Of a stretch of DNA of 40,240 bases, positions 28,097-35,580 are shown in pieces. Each line of letters opens with the position of its first letter. Position 1 is the stretch's first letter. The position numbers and the translations under genes were made by a program. Below the pieces are notes generated by a model. The model saw only the letters and a list, made by a program, of their open reading frames with translations, was not told the DNA's origin and searched no databases. Source of the stretch: a virus; IMG/VR virus record IMGVR_UViG_3300027851_000063, positions 1 through 40,240 of that record; one strand, written 5' to 3'.

Positions 28097-31075
28097 ATGG
28101 CTGAGAAAATAGAAATTGCCGCGCTCGACATTGACGCAAGCCTGCTTATCCAATCCACTGCGGCGGTAGGTAAACAAATTACAGACCTGCGCGCTAAAAT
28201 GAAAATGCTGCGTGACGAGGGTAAGCAAAATACCGTAGAGTATACCGTCATGAGCGCCCAGGTAAAGAACCTATCAAAAGATTACAACCAGCTCAATGGC
28301 GCGGTACAAAGCCGCATTACTACTGATGGTAAACTGCTTTCGGTGGAGCAAGCAATGGAGAAAGCTCTTAAAAGCCAAAATGTAACCACTAAGGGCGCGG
28401 TAGACAATAATAAAGAACTTAGGCAGATACGTCAAAACCTTGACGCTACAACCGTGTCGGGTGCCGCCGCCATAGCTAAACTCAACGCAAAAATAAATGA
28501 AAATACCCAGTTCATAAAAGAAAACGGCGACGCTAACGAGCAGCGCATAGCCGGGATTGGTCAGTACAAAGAACAAATATTGCAGGCTTATGCTGAGATA
28601 CAAAAGGAGAAAACCGCTTTGCAAGCGCTCAATAAAGAACTTGAGGTAAGCAAGGAAACGCTCGACGAAAATTCAGACGCGTGGAAAGTTATAAACGTAC
28701 AAATCAATCAAAATAATATACAGATAAACAACCTCAACGACCAAATGGCGAAGTCGAAGGGGGAGTTTACCGACTTTAATGACGTGCTGAGCCTGGCTAA
28801 CGGCGGCCTTTCCGGCTTTAAGGAACGTGCGGAAGCGGCTGGCGGCACAGGCCCGCTACTCGGTAATGCCTTCAAAGCTATGACTACGGGGCTTTGGGGC
28901 ATGGTTAAGGCCGGACTTGCTTTCATAGCTACGCCTTTAGGGCTTGCGCTTACCGCAATAGCTGTAGTTATCGCTTTAGTAGTAGGAGCTTTTAAGTTTA
29001 TGGTGGCCTCTATGAACAGTACCGAAGAGGGCAGCGACAAACTTGCAAAAGCAATGGCGTATGTTACCGGCCTGCTTAACGGCTTTTGGAAAATAATAAA
29101 ACCACTGGGCGAGTTTTTGGGTAAAGTATTTATCGCCTACCTGGAAGCGGTAGGCACCGCCCTTGACGAGTTAACCGAGGGTATTGCTAAAGCACTGGAC
29201 TTTTTAGGATTTACCGAGGCGGCTGCAGACCTGCGAGGCTTCAAAGAAGAGCTTAAAGCGTCAGCCCAAGCTGCCGCCGAACTTGCCGCTGCCGAGGCAG
29301 AATTGCAAAAGATGCAGCGTGAGGGTAAAAAAATACAACTTGACTACCAAAAACAAGCCGAGAAATTAAGGCAGCTGCGCGACGACGAAAGCAAGTCTAT
29401 ACCGGAGCGAATGAGGGCTAACGAGCAACTGGGCGCAGTACTGAAGGAACAGGCAAAAGCTGAGCTGGAAATAGCTAACCAGGCGCTACGTGTTGCTGAC
29501 TTGCGCATTAAGTCCGAGGGCGAAACTACTGAGGCGCTGGATAAACGCGCTGAAGCCCTTACCAATATAGCCGACATACAAGAGCGTATTACGGGGCAGG
29601 AGTCCGAGCAGCTGGCAAATCTGAACAGCCTACGCAAAGAGGCCTACGACAAAGAACGGGAGCGCCAACAGGGCATACGGGATGCGAGGCAGAAAACTCT
29701 TGACGACCTTATTGAAAAGCTGGAACTTGAAAAGGAAATATATGCGCAGGCCAGCGAGGGCAGGCTGCTTACCTACGATAAAGAAATTGAGAAAGCCGAT
29801 GAACTTTATAACAGGCAACTTGAAATTATACAAAAGCAAAAAGCGGCTAACGATGCCGCAGCTCAAAATGATTACGCGGCCAGTAAAAAGACCGGCGCGG
29901 ATAAGGCGGCGCTGCAAAGGCGTTTAGGTATTAACGAATTGGAATTAACCGCCTCTAAAAATGCGGCGCTGATAGAACTGGAAGCCGCTAAGCGCGAAGC
30001 GATAACCGCCGAAGCGGATTTGGAACTTGAACATCAAAAGACTTTAGCCAAAACAAGGCTCGACGGCAACGCCTTCCTGACTGACGAACTTGTACAGCAG
30101 GAAAAAGACAGGCTTGATAAACTTACACAACTTGAGGTTGAGAATTTAGGGCTTAAATACAATAACGGGCTTATTGCTGAGCGGGAATACTTAGACGCGG
30201 TTAATGCCCTGTATGTGGATAACGATAAGAAGCAGGCCGAGCTCGACGTGCAACGCAGACAGGCAGAACAAGACCAGCAGCTGCTCGACCTTGAGAACCA
30301 AAAAACGCAACGCTCTGCGGATTTTGAGGAGAACATGAAAATTGAGCAGCTGCAAGCGGATATAAGGCGCGAGCAGGAAATAGCCAACGCCAAAAAGACG
30401 GGTGCCGATGTAAGTTTAATAGAAGATAAATTTGCAAAGGACAGGGAAGACCGTGAGAAAGCAGTACAGACTTATAAAATGGAGCTTAGGGCGCAGGCCC
30501 TGGGCAACCTCGCAACTATATTCGGGCAGGAAACTACAGCCGGTAAACTCTTTGCCGCAGCGCAGGCCACTATCGACACCTACGTAGCCGCAAATAAAGC
30601 GTTAGCAGCATACCCTCCGCCGTTCGGTGCAATAGCCGCCGCCGCCTCAATCGCTACGGGTATAGGTAACGTTAAAAAGATAATGAGTACCAAAGCTAAA
30701 TTTGAAAAAGGGGGCTTGCAGGAGGTAGGCGGCAACCGCCACAGTGCAGGGGGTACAACTTTTCAGGGTTCTGACGGTACCCAGTTTGAGGCAGAGCGGG
30801 GCGAACTTATCGGCGTTATGAACAGGAACGCGGCAAAGCACTTCATGGCCTTTAATAATGCTTTCCCGGCAGGAGCAGGCGGCGCACCAAACTATTTCGC
30901 CAGCGGCGGCTTTGTAAACCGTGCGCAGCCACAAGGCATAAACTTTGATATCGACGAGCTGGCGGCAAAGATTGCAGCAGCCAACGCCTCAATGCCTGCG
31001 CCCGTTGTAGCGGTAAGTGATATAAATGTCGTGTCGGGCAGGATAGTTAAAGTGCAGGAGAATGCAAATTTTTAA
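28097..31075 (+). CDS. Tail tape measure protein
   Basis: A 992-residue protein with the hallmarks of a tape measure: long Ala/Glu/Lys/Gln-rich coiled coils (about residues 30-210 and 395-830), a hydrophobic membrane-compatible segment near residues 278-300 (LTAIAVVIALVVGAFKFMVA), and the C-terminal pattern AAAQATIDTYVAANKALAAY followed by PPPFGAIAAAASIATGIGNV and a Gly-rich FEKGGLQEVGGNRHSAGGTT end. At about 0.15 nm per residue it predicts a tail near 150 nm. The hydrophobic segment may help DNA cross the host inner membrane. It starts in AACGATATGG, eight bases after the previous gene. Confidence 0.95.
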   Translation: MAEKIEIAALDIDASLLIQSTAAVGKQITDLRAKMKMLRDEGKQNTVEYTVMSAQVKNLSKDYNQLNGAVQSRITTDGKLLSVEQAMEKALKSQNVTTKGAVDNNKELRQIRQNLDATTVSGAAAIAKLNAKINENTQFIKENGDANEQRIAGIGQYKEQILQAYAEIQKEKTALQALNKELEVSKETLDENSDAWKVINVQINQNNIQINNLNDQMAKSKGEFTDFNDVLSLANGGLSGFKERAEAAGGTGPLLGNAFKAMTTGLWGMVKAGLAFIATPLGLALTAIAVVIALVVGAFKFMVASMNSTEEGSDKLAKAMAYVTGLLNGFWKIIKPLGEFLGKVFIAYLEAVGTALDELTEGIAKALDFLGFTEAAADLRGFKEELKASAQAAAELAAAEAELQKMQREGKKIQLDYQKQAEKLRQLRDDESKSIPERMRANEQLGAVLKEQAKAELEIANQALRVADLRIKSEGETTEALDKRAEALTNIADIQERITGQESEQLANLNSLRKEAYDKERERQQGIRDARQKTLDDLIEKLELEKEIYAQASEGRLLTYDKEIEKADELYNRQLEIIQKQKAANDAAAQNDYAASKKTGADKAALQRRLGINELELTASKNAALIELEAAKREAITAEADLELEHQKTLAKTRLDGNAFLTDELVQQEKDRLDKLTQLEVENLGLKYNNGLIAEREYLDAVNALYVDNDKKQAELDVQRRQAEQDQQLLDLENQKTQRSADFEENMKIEQLQADIRREQEIANAKKTGADVSLIEDKFAKDREDREKAVQTYKMELRAQALGNLATIFGQETTAGKLFAAAQATIDTYVAANKALAAYPPPFGAIAAAASIATGIGNVKKIMSTKAKFEKGGLQEVGGNRHSAGGTTFQGSDGTQFEAERGELIGVMNRNAAKHFMAFNNAFPAGAGGAPNYFASGGFVNRAQPQGINFDIDELAAKIAAANASMPAPVVAVSDINVVSGRIVKVQENANF

Positions 31076-31083
31076 AAATAATT

Positions 31084-31114
31084 TTTGGTAATTACAAAAA
31101 TAGGTTTATATTTG
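31084..31114 (+). promoter_or_regulatory. Bacteroidota-type promoter of moron cassette 3
   Basis: TTTG at 31084-31087 and TATATTTG at 31107-31114 are separated by 19 bases, directly after the tape measure gene. The sequence AAAAATAGGTTTATATTTGCT is shared with the early promoter at 4241-4271. It drives a group of six small genes up to the terminator at 32726. Confidence 0.86.
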
Positions 31115-31138
31115 CTTATAATTTAAAATTTATAAACC

Positions 31139-31357
31139 ATGATTGAAGTATTTCAAAGCTACGAGCATTACGTTTCGTGGTTCTCCGAGAATTTGTACAA
31201 AACAAAAAGTGCCCAGCAGAAACTGCCGGAATTAGGGCTTGCGACAATATACAACAACGATACCGTAGGCGAACCCGTACGAGCCCTATCCCGACAGACT
31301 TTTTTACAATTGGAGTCAGAGAAAGGGTTTATACAGGTACCAAATCTTGCAGATTAA
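31139..31357 (+). CDS. Small moron-like protein of unknown function (72 aa)
   Basis: A 72-residue soluble protein starting MIEVFQSYEHYVSWFSENLY. It has a helical N-terminus and an LGLATIYNNDTVGEPVRALS strand-turn segment. It starts in the TATAAACCATG context 25 bases after a strong promoter. No family recognised. First gene of moron cassette 3, which separates the tape measure gene from the capsid genes. Confidence 0.68.
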   Translation: MIEVFQSYEHYVSWFSENLYKTKSAQQKLPELGLATIYNNDTVGEPVRALSRQTFLQLESEKGFIQVPNLAD

Positions 31358-31376
31358 CACGGCAAATCATAAAAAC

Positions 31377-31547
31377 ATGACAGTAAAAGACTTATTAAAC
31401 TTCATAGCGATAGAAGTTGAAGCCGGGCGGCTAAGTGTAGACGACGAGATTAGGCTGTGGCATACCGTGTACAGCGAAGCGGCCGGCATAGAAGATATAG
31501 ACGTACAGGAGGGGGCTTTAGAATTAGAGTTTTCCAAAATATTCTAA
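31377..31547 (+). CDS. Small acidic protein of unknown function (56 aa)
   Basis: A 56-residue protein starting MTVKDLLNFIAIEVEAGRLS, strongly acidic, with a DEIRLWHTVYSEAAG middle and an acidic ELEFSKIF end. The ATG at 31377 is preceded by ATAAAAAC; an in-frame TTG at 31347 would overlap the previous gene and is not needed. Short acidic phage proteins often mimic DNA or bind host enzymes, but this is not demonstrated. No family recognised. Confidence 0.62.
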   Translation: MTVKDLLNFIAIEVEAGRLSVDDEIRLWHTVYSEAAGIEDIDVQEGALELEFSKIF

Positions 31548-31551
31548 ACTT

Positions 31552-31797
31552 TTGAGTAAACTCAAAACCATACTCACAGGCTGGCGTAACTTTCTCGACA
31601 AAAGCGAAGTTACCGAAAAGAAAGCGCAGGAGCGCGTAAGGATTTGCGCAGCTTGCCCACACGCTAAACACGGTAAGCTATTGGCGTTTATAAAGGACGA
31701 CCTGAAAGAAATTGAGGGGTACTACTGCGATATTTGCAAATGCCCCCTATCTGCTAAAATAAGAAGTAACGACACTTGCCCTGAAAATAAATGGTAG
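31552..31797 (+). CDS. Cys-rich zinc-ribbon-like protein (TTG start)
   Basis: An 81-residue protein starting with TTG at 31552, the only sensible start after the upstream stop. It has a helical N-terminus (LKTILTGWRNFLDKSEVTEK), then CAACPHAKHGK and later YCDICKCPLSAKIRSNDTCP, giving a C-x2-C and C-x2-C-x-C plus Cys set that should bind zinc. This layout, a Lys/Glu-rich helix then two Cys pairs with a C-P-L-x-A-K-x-R phrase, is a conserved small protein family in Bacteroidota phages and elements; function unknown to me. It overlaps the next gene by seven bases. Confidence 0.75.
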   Translation: MSKLKTILTGWRNFLDKSEVTEKKAQERVRICAACPHAKHGKLLAFIKDDLKEIEGYYCDICKCPLSAKIRSNDTCPENKW

Positions 31798-32027
31798 GAA
31801 CCAATTACGAAATACTGCTATCGATGGACAGCACCTTTATACCGCTTGTAGCAAGGGGCTTTATCCCGGTGCAGTATATCGAGTGGAAAACCTACTACGA
31901 GTTTTTCAAATGGCAGAGGGAGCAGGGCCACAAAACTGAAAAGGCTGTTATGCTTACCTGTGATAAGTTCCCTATTAACCGCAGGCAGGTATACCGTATA
32001 AAGGCCTGGATGGAAAGTATAAAATAA
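31791..32027 (+). CDS. Small protein with HTH-like C-terminus (78 aa)
   Basis: A 78-residue protein starting MVGTNYEILLSMDSTFIPLV. The first half is hydrophobic/aromatic and soluble-looking; the last 30 residues (AVMLTCDKFPINRRQVYRIK then AWMESIK) look like a helix-turn-helix with a basic recognition helix, so DNA or RNA binding is possible. Its final 17 codons are repeated at 32327-32380 with only silent changes. The start overlaps the preceding gene by seven bases. No family recognised. Confidence 0.65.
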   Translation: MVGTNYEILLSMDSTFIPLVARGFIPVQYIEWKTYYEFFKWQREQGHKTEKAVMLTCDKFPINRRQVYRIKAWMESIK

Positions 32028-32030
32028 TTT
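31975..32030 (+). repeat. Duplicated gene end, first (functional) copy
   Basis: These 56 bases recur at 32325-32380 with four differences. They encode the last residues INRRQVYRIKAWMESIK of the small gene at 31791 plus the stop and following AATTT. All four differences fall at third codon positions and are silent. Confidence 0.85.
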
Positions 32031-32046
32031 AAAAATATAATAAACC

Positions 32047-32316
32047 GTGAAAAATGTAACCTCAGATTTTAAAAATTTAAAAGATACCGCTATAGTGGGC
32101 GTACTTTGGTCAGATGGGAGTAAAAGCCCAATATTGCCTTATATCCACGGCGGTTTTTTTACTCCTGAGGCTTTAGATAAAGCCTCAGCCTCGGATGCCT
32201 ACGTTACCTATCCTACTATAAAACAAAAAGTAGAAAACGATTTGAGTGGAACGGGGGTCGCTGCCTTTAAATTTAAAAACTACGGAAAGCTATGGAAATG
32301 GCTATCAAAAAAATAA
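32047..32316 (+). CDS. Small protein of unknown function (89 aa, GTG start)
   Basis: An 89-residue protein starting with GTG at 32047 in the context TAAACC-GTG, the same pentad that precedes many ATG starts here and the other GTG start at 5057. The protein has a beta-rich first half (DTAIVGVLWSDGSKSPILPY) and a basic helical end (FKFKNYGKLWKWLSKK). No family recognised. It lies between the two copies of the duplicated gene end, so it was probably inserted by recombination at that point. Confidence 0.62.
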   Translation: MKNVTSDFKNLKDTAIVGVLWSDGSKSPILPYIHGGFFTPEALDKASASDAYVTYPTIKQKVENDLSGTGVAAFKFKNYGKLWKWLSKK

Positions 32317-32324
32317 AACACTTT

Positions 32325-32380
32325 TTAACCGCAGGCAGGTATACCGCATAAAAGCATGGATGGAGAGTATAAAATAATTT
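32325..32380 (+). repeat. Duplicated gene end, second (remnant) copy
   Basis: Copy of 31975-32030, 52 of 56 bases identical. In frame from 32327 it still encodes NRRQVYRIKAWMESIK and a stop, with no gene body in front. It looks like the tail of a related gene left behind by a recombination event. Confidence 0.85.
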
Positions 32381-32394
32381 TAATAAATAAAACC

Positions 32395-32634
32395 ATGAAA
32401 ACAAAAGTAAACTGGATTAAAATAACTGATACCAGCCCACTACCCGATTTTGAAAAGAATGTGCTACTCTATTGCAGGATTGACCACAACCGAGAAGACA
32501 AAGAGGTATTTAAATACTTCGCTGTAGACACTTTGCGCGAAGTTATACACGACAGCAACGGCAGACGAGCAGAGTTTTGGAACAATAGCGACGTTACACA
32601 CTACGCAGAGTTACCCGAAGCACCTGAAGATTAA
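32395..32634 (+). CDS. DUF551-like small protein (79 aa)
   Basis: A 79-residue protein with the DUF551 pattern: an N-terminal VNWIKITDTSPLPDFEKNVL (the W-I-x-x-x-D-x-x-P and V-L elements), a central strand region, and the C-terminal phrase VTHYAELPEAPED, matching the usual V-T-H-W-x-x-L-P-x-x-P ending. DUF551 proteins are common in phages; their function is not known. The start at 32395 is in the AAAACCATG context; an in-frame ATG at 32356 lies in the duplicated remnant and is rejected. Last intact gene of moron cassette 3. Confidence 0.82.
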   Translation: MKTKVNWIKITDTSPLPDFEKNVLLYCRIDHNREDKEVFKYFAVDTLREVIHDSNGRRAEFWNNSDVTHYAELPEAPED

Positions 32635-32649
32635 AACACCGTAGAACCC

Positions 32650-32733
32650 ATGAAATAGCAAAACCCTACCCGCTGGCAAGTCGAAGCCATTAAAGCAGTA
32701 CACCGTGCGTTTTCCACAAGTACACACCCCTAA
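32650..32733 (+). pseudogene. Possible small gene interrupted by TAG at codon 3
   Basis: ATG AAA TAG at 32650-32658 is followed in the same frame by a protein-like stretch, QNPTRWQVEAIKAVHRAFST, and a TAA at 32731-32733 inside the terminator stem. TAG is used as a normal stop by other genes in this genome, for example at 7657-7659 and 15930-15932, so read-through is not expected. It may be a decayed gene or the end of one lost by deletion. The rest of the 32635-32813 gap holds the terminator, a second small hairpin and no other gene. Confidence 0.35.
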
Positions 32734-32761
32734 GTGAACAATAGTAGCTTAGGGGTTTTTT
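32726..32761 (+). terminator. Strong rho-independent terminator before capsid operon
   Basis: ACCCCTAAG (32726-32734) pairs with CTTAGGGGT (32748-32756) over nine base pairs with a 13-base loop, followed by six T. It ends moron cassette 3. A second hairpin, AGTGCC/GGCACT (32762-32767 and 32776-32781), follows directly with TTTTT in its loop. A strong stop here implies that the capsid genes have their own promoter in 32762-32813, but I see only imperfect candidates there. Confidence 0.9.
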
Positions 32762-32813
32762 AGTGCCTTATTTTTGGCACTGATTTGTTAAAGCGTTTTT
32801 ATACATTAGCTGC

Positions 32814-33872
32814 ATGGTAGGCAACATTTATATCAACGGCGCTATAGGGCATTGGGAGGACTCCCAATCTGTAAGCCTTATGGACATTGTAAAGCAGGTT
32901 AAGGCGCAGCCCGAAGCCACGGAGTATAATGTTTACATAAACAGCGAAGGCGGTTACGTAGATATTGGCTTCGATATTTACAACTACCTTAAAAATTTAG
33001 GCAAGCCTGTTAATACAATCGGTAACGGCATGGTGGCGAGTATCGCAACTATTATTTTTATGGCGGGGGCTACCCGTACCATAAGGCCAAACACCCAATT
33101 CATGATACACCTGCCGTGGACTGAAGCGGTGGGCAATGCTGACGAATTAGAAGACTACGCAAAAGAATTACGCAACGCAGAGAAACAACTGATAGGTTTT
33201 TACACTAAAGAGTTAAACCTTACCGAAGAGGTTATACAGCCTCTTATGCGTGACGAGTCATGGCTTACCCTTGACCAGCTTCAAACTTTGGGCTTTATAA
33301 CTACCGCCCCCGTACCCGTTGCAGCAAAAGCAAAAATAAATATTAACAAACCCAATAACATAATGGATATTAAAGACGAGGCTAAAATAGAGGGTATGTT
33401 TGCCCGTATATTGGCTAAATTAGGCATAAAGCCTAAAAACAAATTAGTGCAGGACGCTACAGGTGTAGAGCTTGATTTTACAGAGCTTGCAGACAGCGAC
33501 ACTATTGTGGTGGGCGCTATGGCTATGGTGGCCGGCGTTCCAGCAGAAGGTGAATACACACTACCTGATGGTACCATTTACACTTTCGTAGCCGGTGAGC
33601 TTACAGAGATTGTATTGCCCGCCGATGCTATTTCACCTGAAGAGGCCGCTGCACTGAAAGCTGAAAACGAAACGCTTAAAACTGAGGTTGAAGCCCTGAA
33701 GGCTACTAACCTGGCAAACGAGCAAAACCTTGCCGAGATTAAAACCGAAGTAGTAAACCTTAAAAGGGCTATCACTACAGGCGGCGCACCAACCGGTAAA
33801 AAAGAACCAGTAACCCAACCCGCAAGCGGCTACAAGGCTGCACTTGACAGGGCTAAAAACAAAAAACGATAA
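32814..33872 (+). CDS. ClpP-like head maturation protease fused to scaffold domain
   Basis: A 352-residue capsid assembly protein. Residues 1-165 form a ClpP-type serine protease: YINGAIG, INSEGGYVDIGFDIYNYL, catalytic Ser76 in GNGMVASIAT, His99 in QFMIHLPW and Asp147 in MRDESWLT as the third member. Residues about 184-352 are scaffold-like: an acidic middle and a coiled coil AALKAENETLKTEVEALKAT (about residues 281-300), ending in a Lys-rich RAKNKKR tail typical of scaffolds that contact capsid protein. An internal ATG at 33363 (Met184) could give a separate scaffold. Coupled by TAATG to the capsid gene. Confidence 0.92.
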   Translation: MVGNIYINGAIGHWEDSQSVSLMDIVKQVKAQPEATEYNVYINSEGGYVDIGFDIYNYLKNLGKPVNTIGNGMVASIATIIFMAGATRTIRPNTQFMIHLPWTEAVGNADELEDYAKELRNAEKQLIGFYTKELNLTEEVIQPLMRDESWLTLDQLQTLGFITTAPVPVAAKAKININKPNNIMDIKDEAKIEGMFARILAKLGIKPKNKLVQDATGVELDFTELADSDTIVVGAMAMVAGVPAEGEYTLPDGTIYTFVAGELTEIVLPADAISPEEAAALKAENETLKTEVEALKATNLANEQNLAEIKTEVVNLKRAITTGGAPTGKKEPVTQPASGYKAALDRAKNKKR

Positions 33873-34945
33873 TGGCAACAGCATTCGACAACGGAACGTT
33901 TACGTTCAACCCCGAGGAGCTTAAAGACTTGAGGGAAATCATTAACGAACTTACCTTTAACCACCCATCTATAAGTGATATTCACTACGTGGAGCAGGGT
34001 ATTAAGTACGATAAGCAAATAGTATTTGCCGCACGTATGGGGCTACTGGGTAAAGCCCTTGCAAGCTGTACCCCTAACGATGCAGAAGGTATTACCCTTA
34101 CTGAAAAAGTTTGGCAGCCTAAACTTTTTGACTTCAGGATAAAACATTGCTCTGCTGACGTAGACTCACAGGACAAACTGTTTAACCAGTGGATGAAGGT
34201 AAACCCGGATTTCTACAACATTTTTGAAGGTTCTGCCTCAAGTGTTGGCGCGTACCTTGTTGGCCTTGTTGAAGAGGCGAGCCGTGAGGACATCCTTACC
34301 AAAATTTGGTTTAGCGATACTACCGCAGCTACTTACGCCGATAGCGGTGTATTTACCAACGGTACCGACCTGGATTTCTTTAACGTTATCGACGGCCAGT
34401 TTAAACAGATATTCGTTGACGTGCCAACGACTGCCGCAAACTACGTGGCTATCACTAAAAACACCGCTGCCTCTTACGCTTTGCAGGCACTTGCCGCTGG
34501 CGAAGGTATGGCAACGCTTAAAGCGATGTACGGAAAAGCCGACAGCCGCCTACGCGGTGCCGCTGGTGTTGAGTTCCTTGTAACCCGCACAATCTTTGAT
34601 GCGTACCTTAACGACCTTGAGACAACTCAAAACAACGGTGCAGGTAACACGTTTATAAACGAGAACGGCCAGCTTACCCTTACGTACAGGGGCATACCGG
34701 TTAAGTTGATGGATATATGGGATAACACCATAAACACCTACCAAAACAATGGTACTAAATGGTACAGGCCACACCGTGCTATCCTGACTACTCCTACTAA
34801 CATACCTGTAGGTACACCGAGCGAAGGCGACTTTGGTTCTGTAGATGCTTTCTACGACAAAGTAACTAAAATGAACTACGTAGACGGGGCTTATGGCCTT
34901 GACACGAAACACTTACAAAACTACCTAACTGTAGCGGCTTACTAA
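33872..34945 (+). CDS. Major capsid protein
   Basis: A 357-residue protein directly after the protease-scaffold gene, coupled by TAATG. Features fit an HK97-fold capsid protein: acidic helical N-terminus (NPEELKDLREIINELTFNHP), then a P-domain-like region with LTEKVWQPKLFDFRIKHC, a GLVEEASREDILTKIWF helix, AASYALQALAAGEGMATLKA, and an A-domain-like end RGIPVKLMDIWDNTINTY with HRAILTTPTNIPVGTPSEGD. The order protease, scaffold, capsid is the usual one. The N-terminus may be retained, since no separate delta domain is evident. Confidence 0.92.
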   Translation: MATAFDNGTFTFNPEELKDLREIINELTFNHPSISDIHYVEQGIKYDKQIVFAARMGLLGKALASCTPNDAEGITLTEKVWQPKLFDFRIKHCSADVDSQDKLFNQWMKVNPDFYNIFEGSASSVGAYLVGLVEEASREDILTKIWFSDTTAATYADSGVFTNGTDLDFFNVIDGQFKQIFVDVPTTAANYVAITKNTAASYALQALAAGEGMATLKAMYGKADSRLRGAAGVEFLVTRTIFDAYLNDLETTQNNGAGNTFINENGQLTLTYRGIPVKLMDIWDNTINTYQNNGTKWYRPHRAILTTPTNIPVGTPSEGDFGSVDAFYDKVTKMNYVDGAYGLDTKHLQNYLTVAAY

Positions 34946-34950
34946 GCCAC

Positions 34951-34976
34951 TACTTTTTATAACCTTATAAAAAGTA
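34951..34976. other. AT-rich hairpin after capsid gene
   Basis: TACTTTTTATAA and TTATAAAAAGTA form a perfect 12-base-pair inverted repeat with a CC loop, in the 38-base gap between the capsid and next structural gene. There is no T-run after the stem. It may stabilise or process the mRNA so that capsid protein exceeds its downstream neighbours. Confidence 0.6.
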
Positions 34977-34983
34977 TAACCCT

Positions 34984-35580
34984 ATGCCAATAGATTGTAC
35001 AGGCGCGCTAACCGCCAATATAACATACGACTGCGCTAATGCCCCAGTAGGCGGCATAGAGCAAAACGTAAAGCTGATTAACCAGGCAGATATAGATTAT
35101 GCTGCTACAACTTTCAGCTCAACAAACCCGGCACTTATCACCAGCCTTGTGCTTAAAGCAGGTGCGCAGGCTTACACCCTTACCGGTGTTAAGCAAACGA
35201 ACGGCAAAAGCTGGGAACTTGTTAAAAAAGATAATGCCCCTGATAAGTTCATGCATACTTTTAGCGGCGTGATACTTAACCCGAGTGCTGCTAATAAGCT
35301 ACAGGCTTCAGCACTTGCGCAGGGTTCGCGTTACATCGCTGTAGTTGAGCAGAAATGGAAGGGGGCTAATAGCGCCGATGCTTTTGAAGTGCTTGGCATA
35401 CGTGCCGGCCTTGAGATCGCTACTATGACAAACAACAGCGCAGAGAACGACAACACAATTGTTTTCACACTTGCAAGCGCAAGCGGTTTTGAAGAGCCTA
35501 ACATGGCAGCTACACTGCTTGAGACTGACTACGAAACCACTTTGCTGGCATTTAACAACGACTTCGCTACATCTCCATAA
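34984..35580 (+). CDS. Structural protein, possibly major tail (tube) protein
   Basis: A 198-residue protein starting MPIDCTGALTANITYDCANA with a GGIEQNVKLINQADID phrase. It is uncharged overall, rich in Ala, Thr and Asn and predicted beta. Similar short proteins with an N-terminal C-x-G-x-L..., a D-C and a GG-x-E are found next to capsid genes in Bacteroidota phages and are usually labelled structural or tail tube. A head decoration protein is the main alternative. The next gene starts in a TAATG overlap with its stop. Confidence 0.5.
   Translation: MPIDCTGALTANITYDCANAPVGGIEQNVKLINQADIDYAATTFSSTNPALITSLVLKAGAQAYTLTGVKQTNGKSWELVKKDNAPDKFMHTFSGVILNPSAANKLQASALAQGSRYIAVVEQKWKGANSADAFEVLGIRAGLEIATMTNNSAENDNTIVFTLASASGFEEPNMAATLLETDYETTLLAFNNDFATSP

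Noticed and set aside
30034-30393. Minus-strand frame opposite the tape measure gene
   Set aside because: Ser/Leu/Cys-rich antisense of coiled-coil codons. Several similar shadows exist along this gene and none has protein-like domains.
31177-31380. Alternative frame overlapping the first gene of the third moron cassette
   Set aside because: The frame at 31139 starts in the TATAAACCATG context after the promoter; the other frame has no start signal and a less protein-like sequence.
32650-32658. Recoding of TAG as a sense codon in this phage
   Set aside because: TAG ends well-supported genes at 7657-7659, 15930-15932 and 31795-31797, so it is a normal stop.
32773-32809. Promoter for the capsid operon (TTTG with TACATTAG)
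   Set aside because: Spacings are 14 or 25 bases and the -7 element is imperfect. A promoter is expected here, but I cannot support this one.
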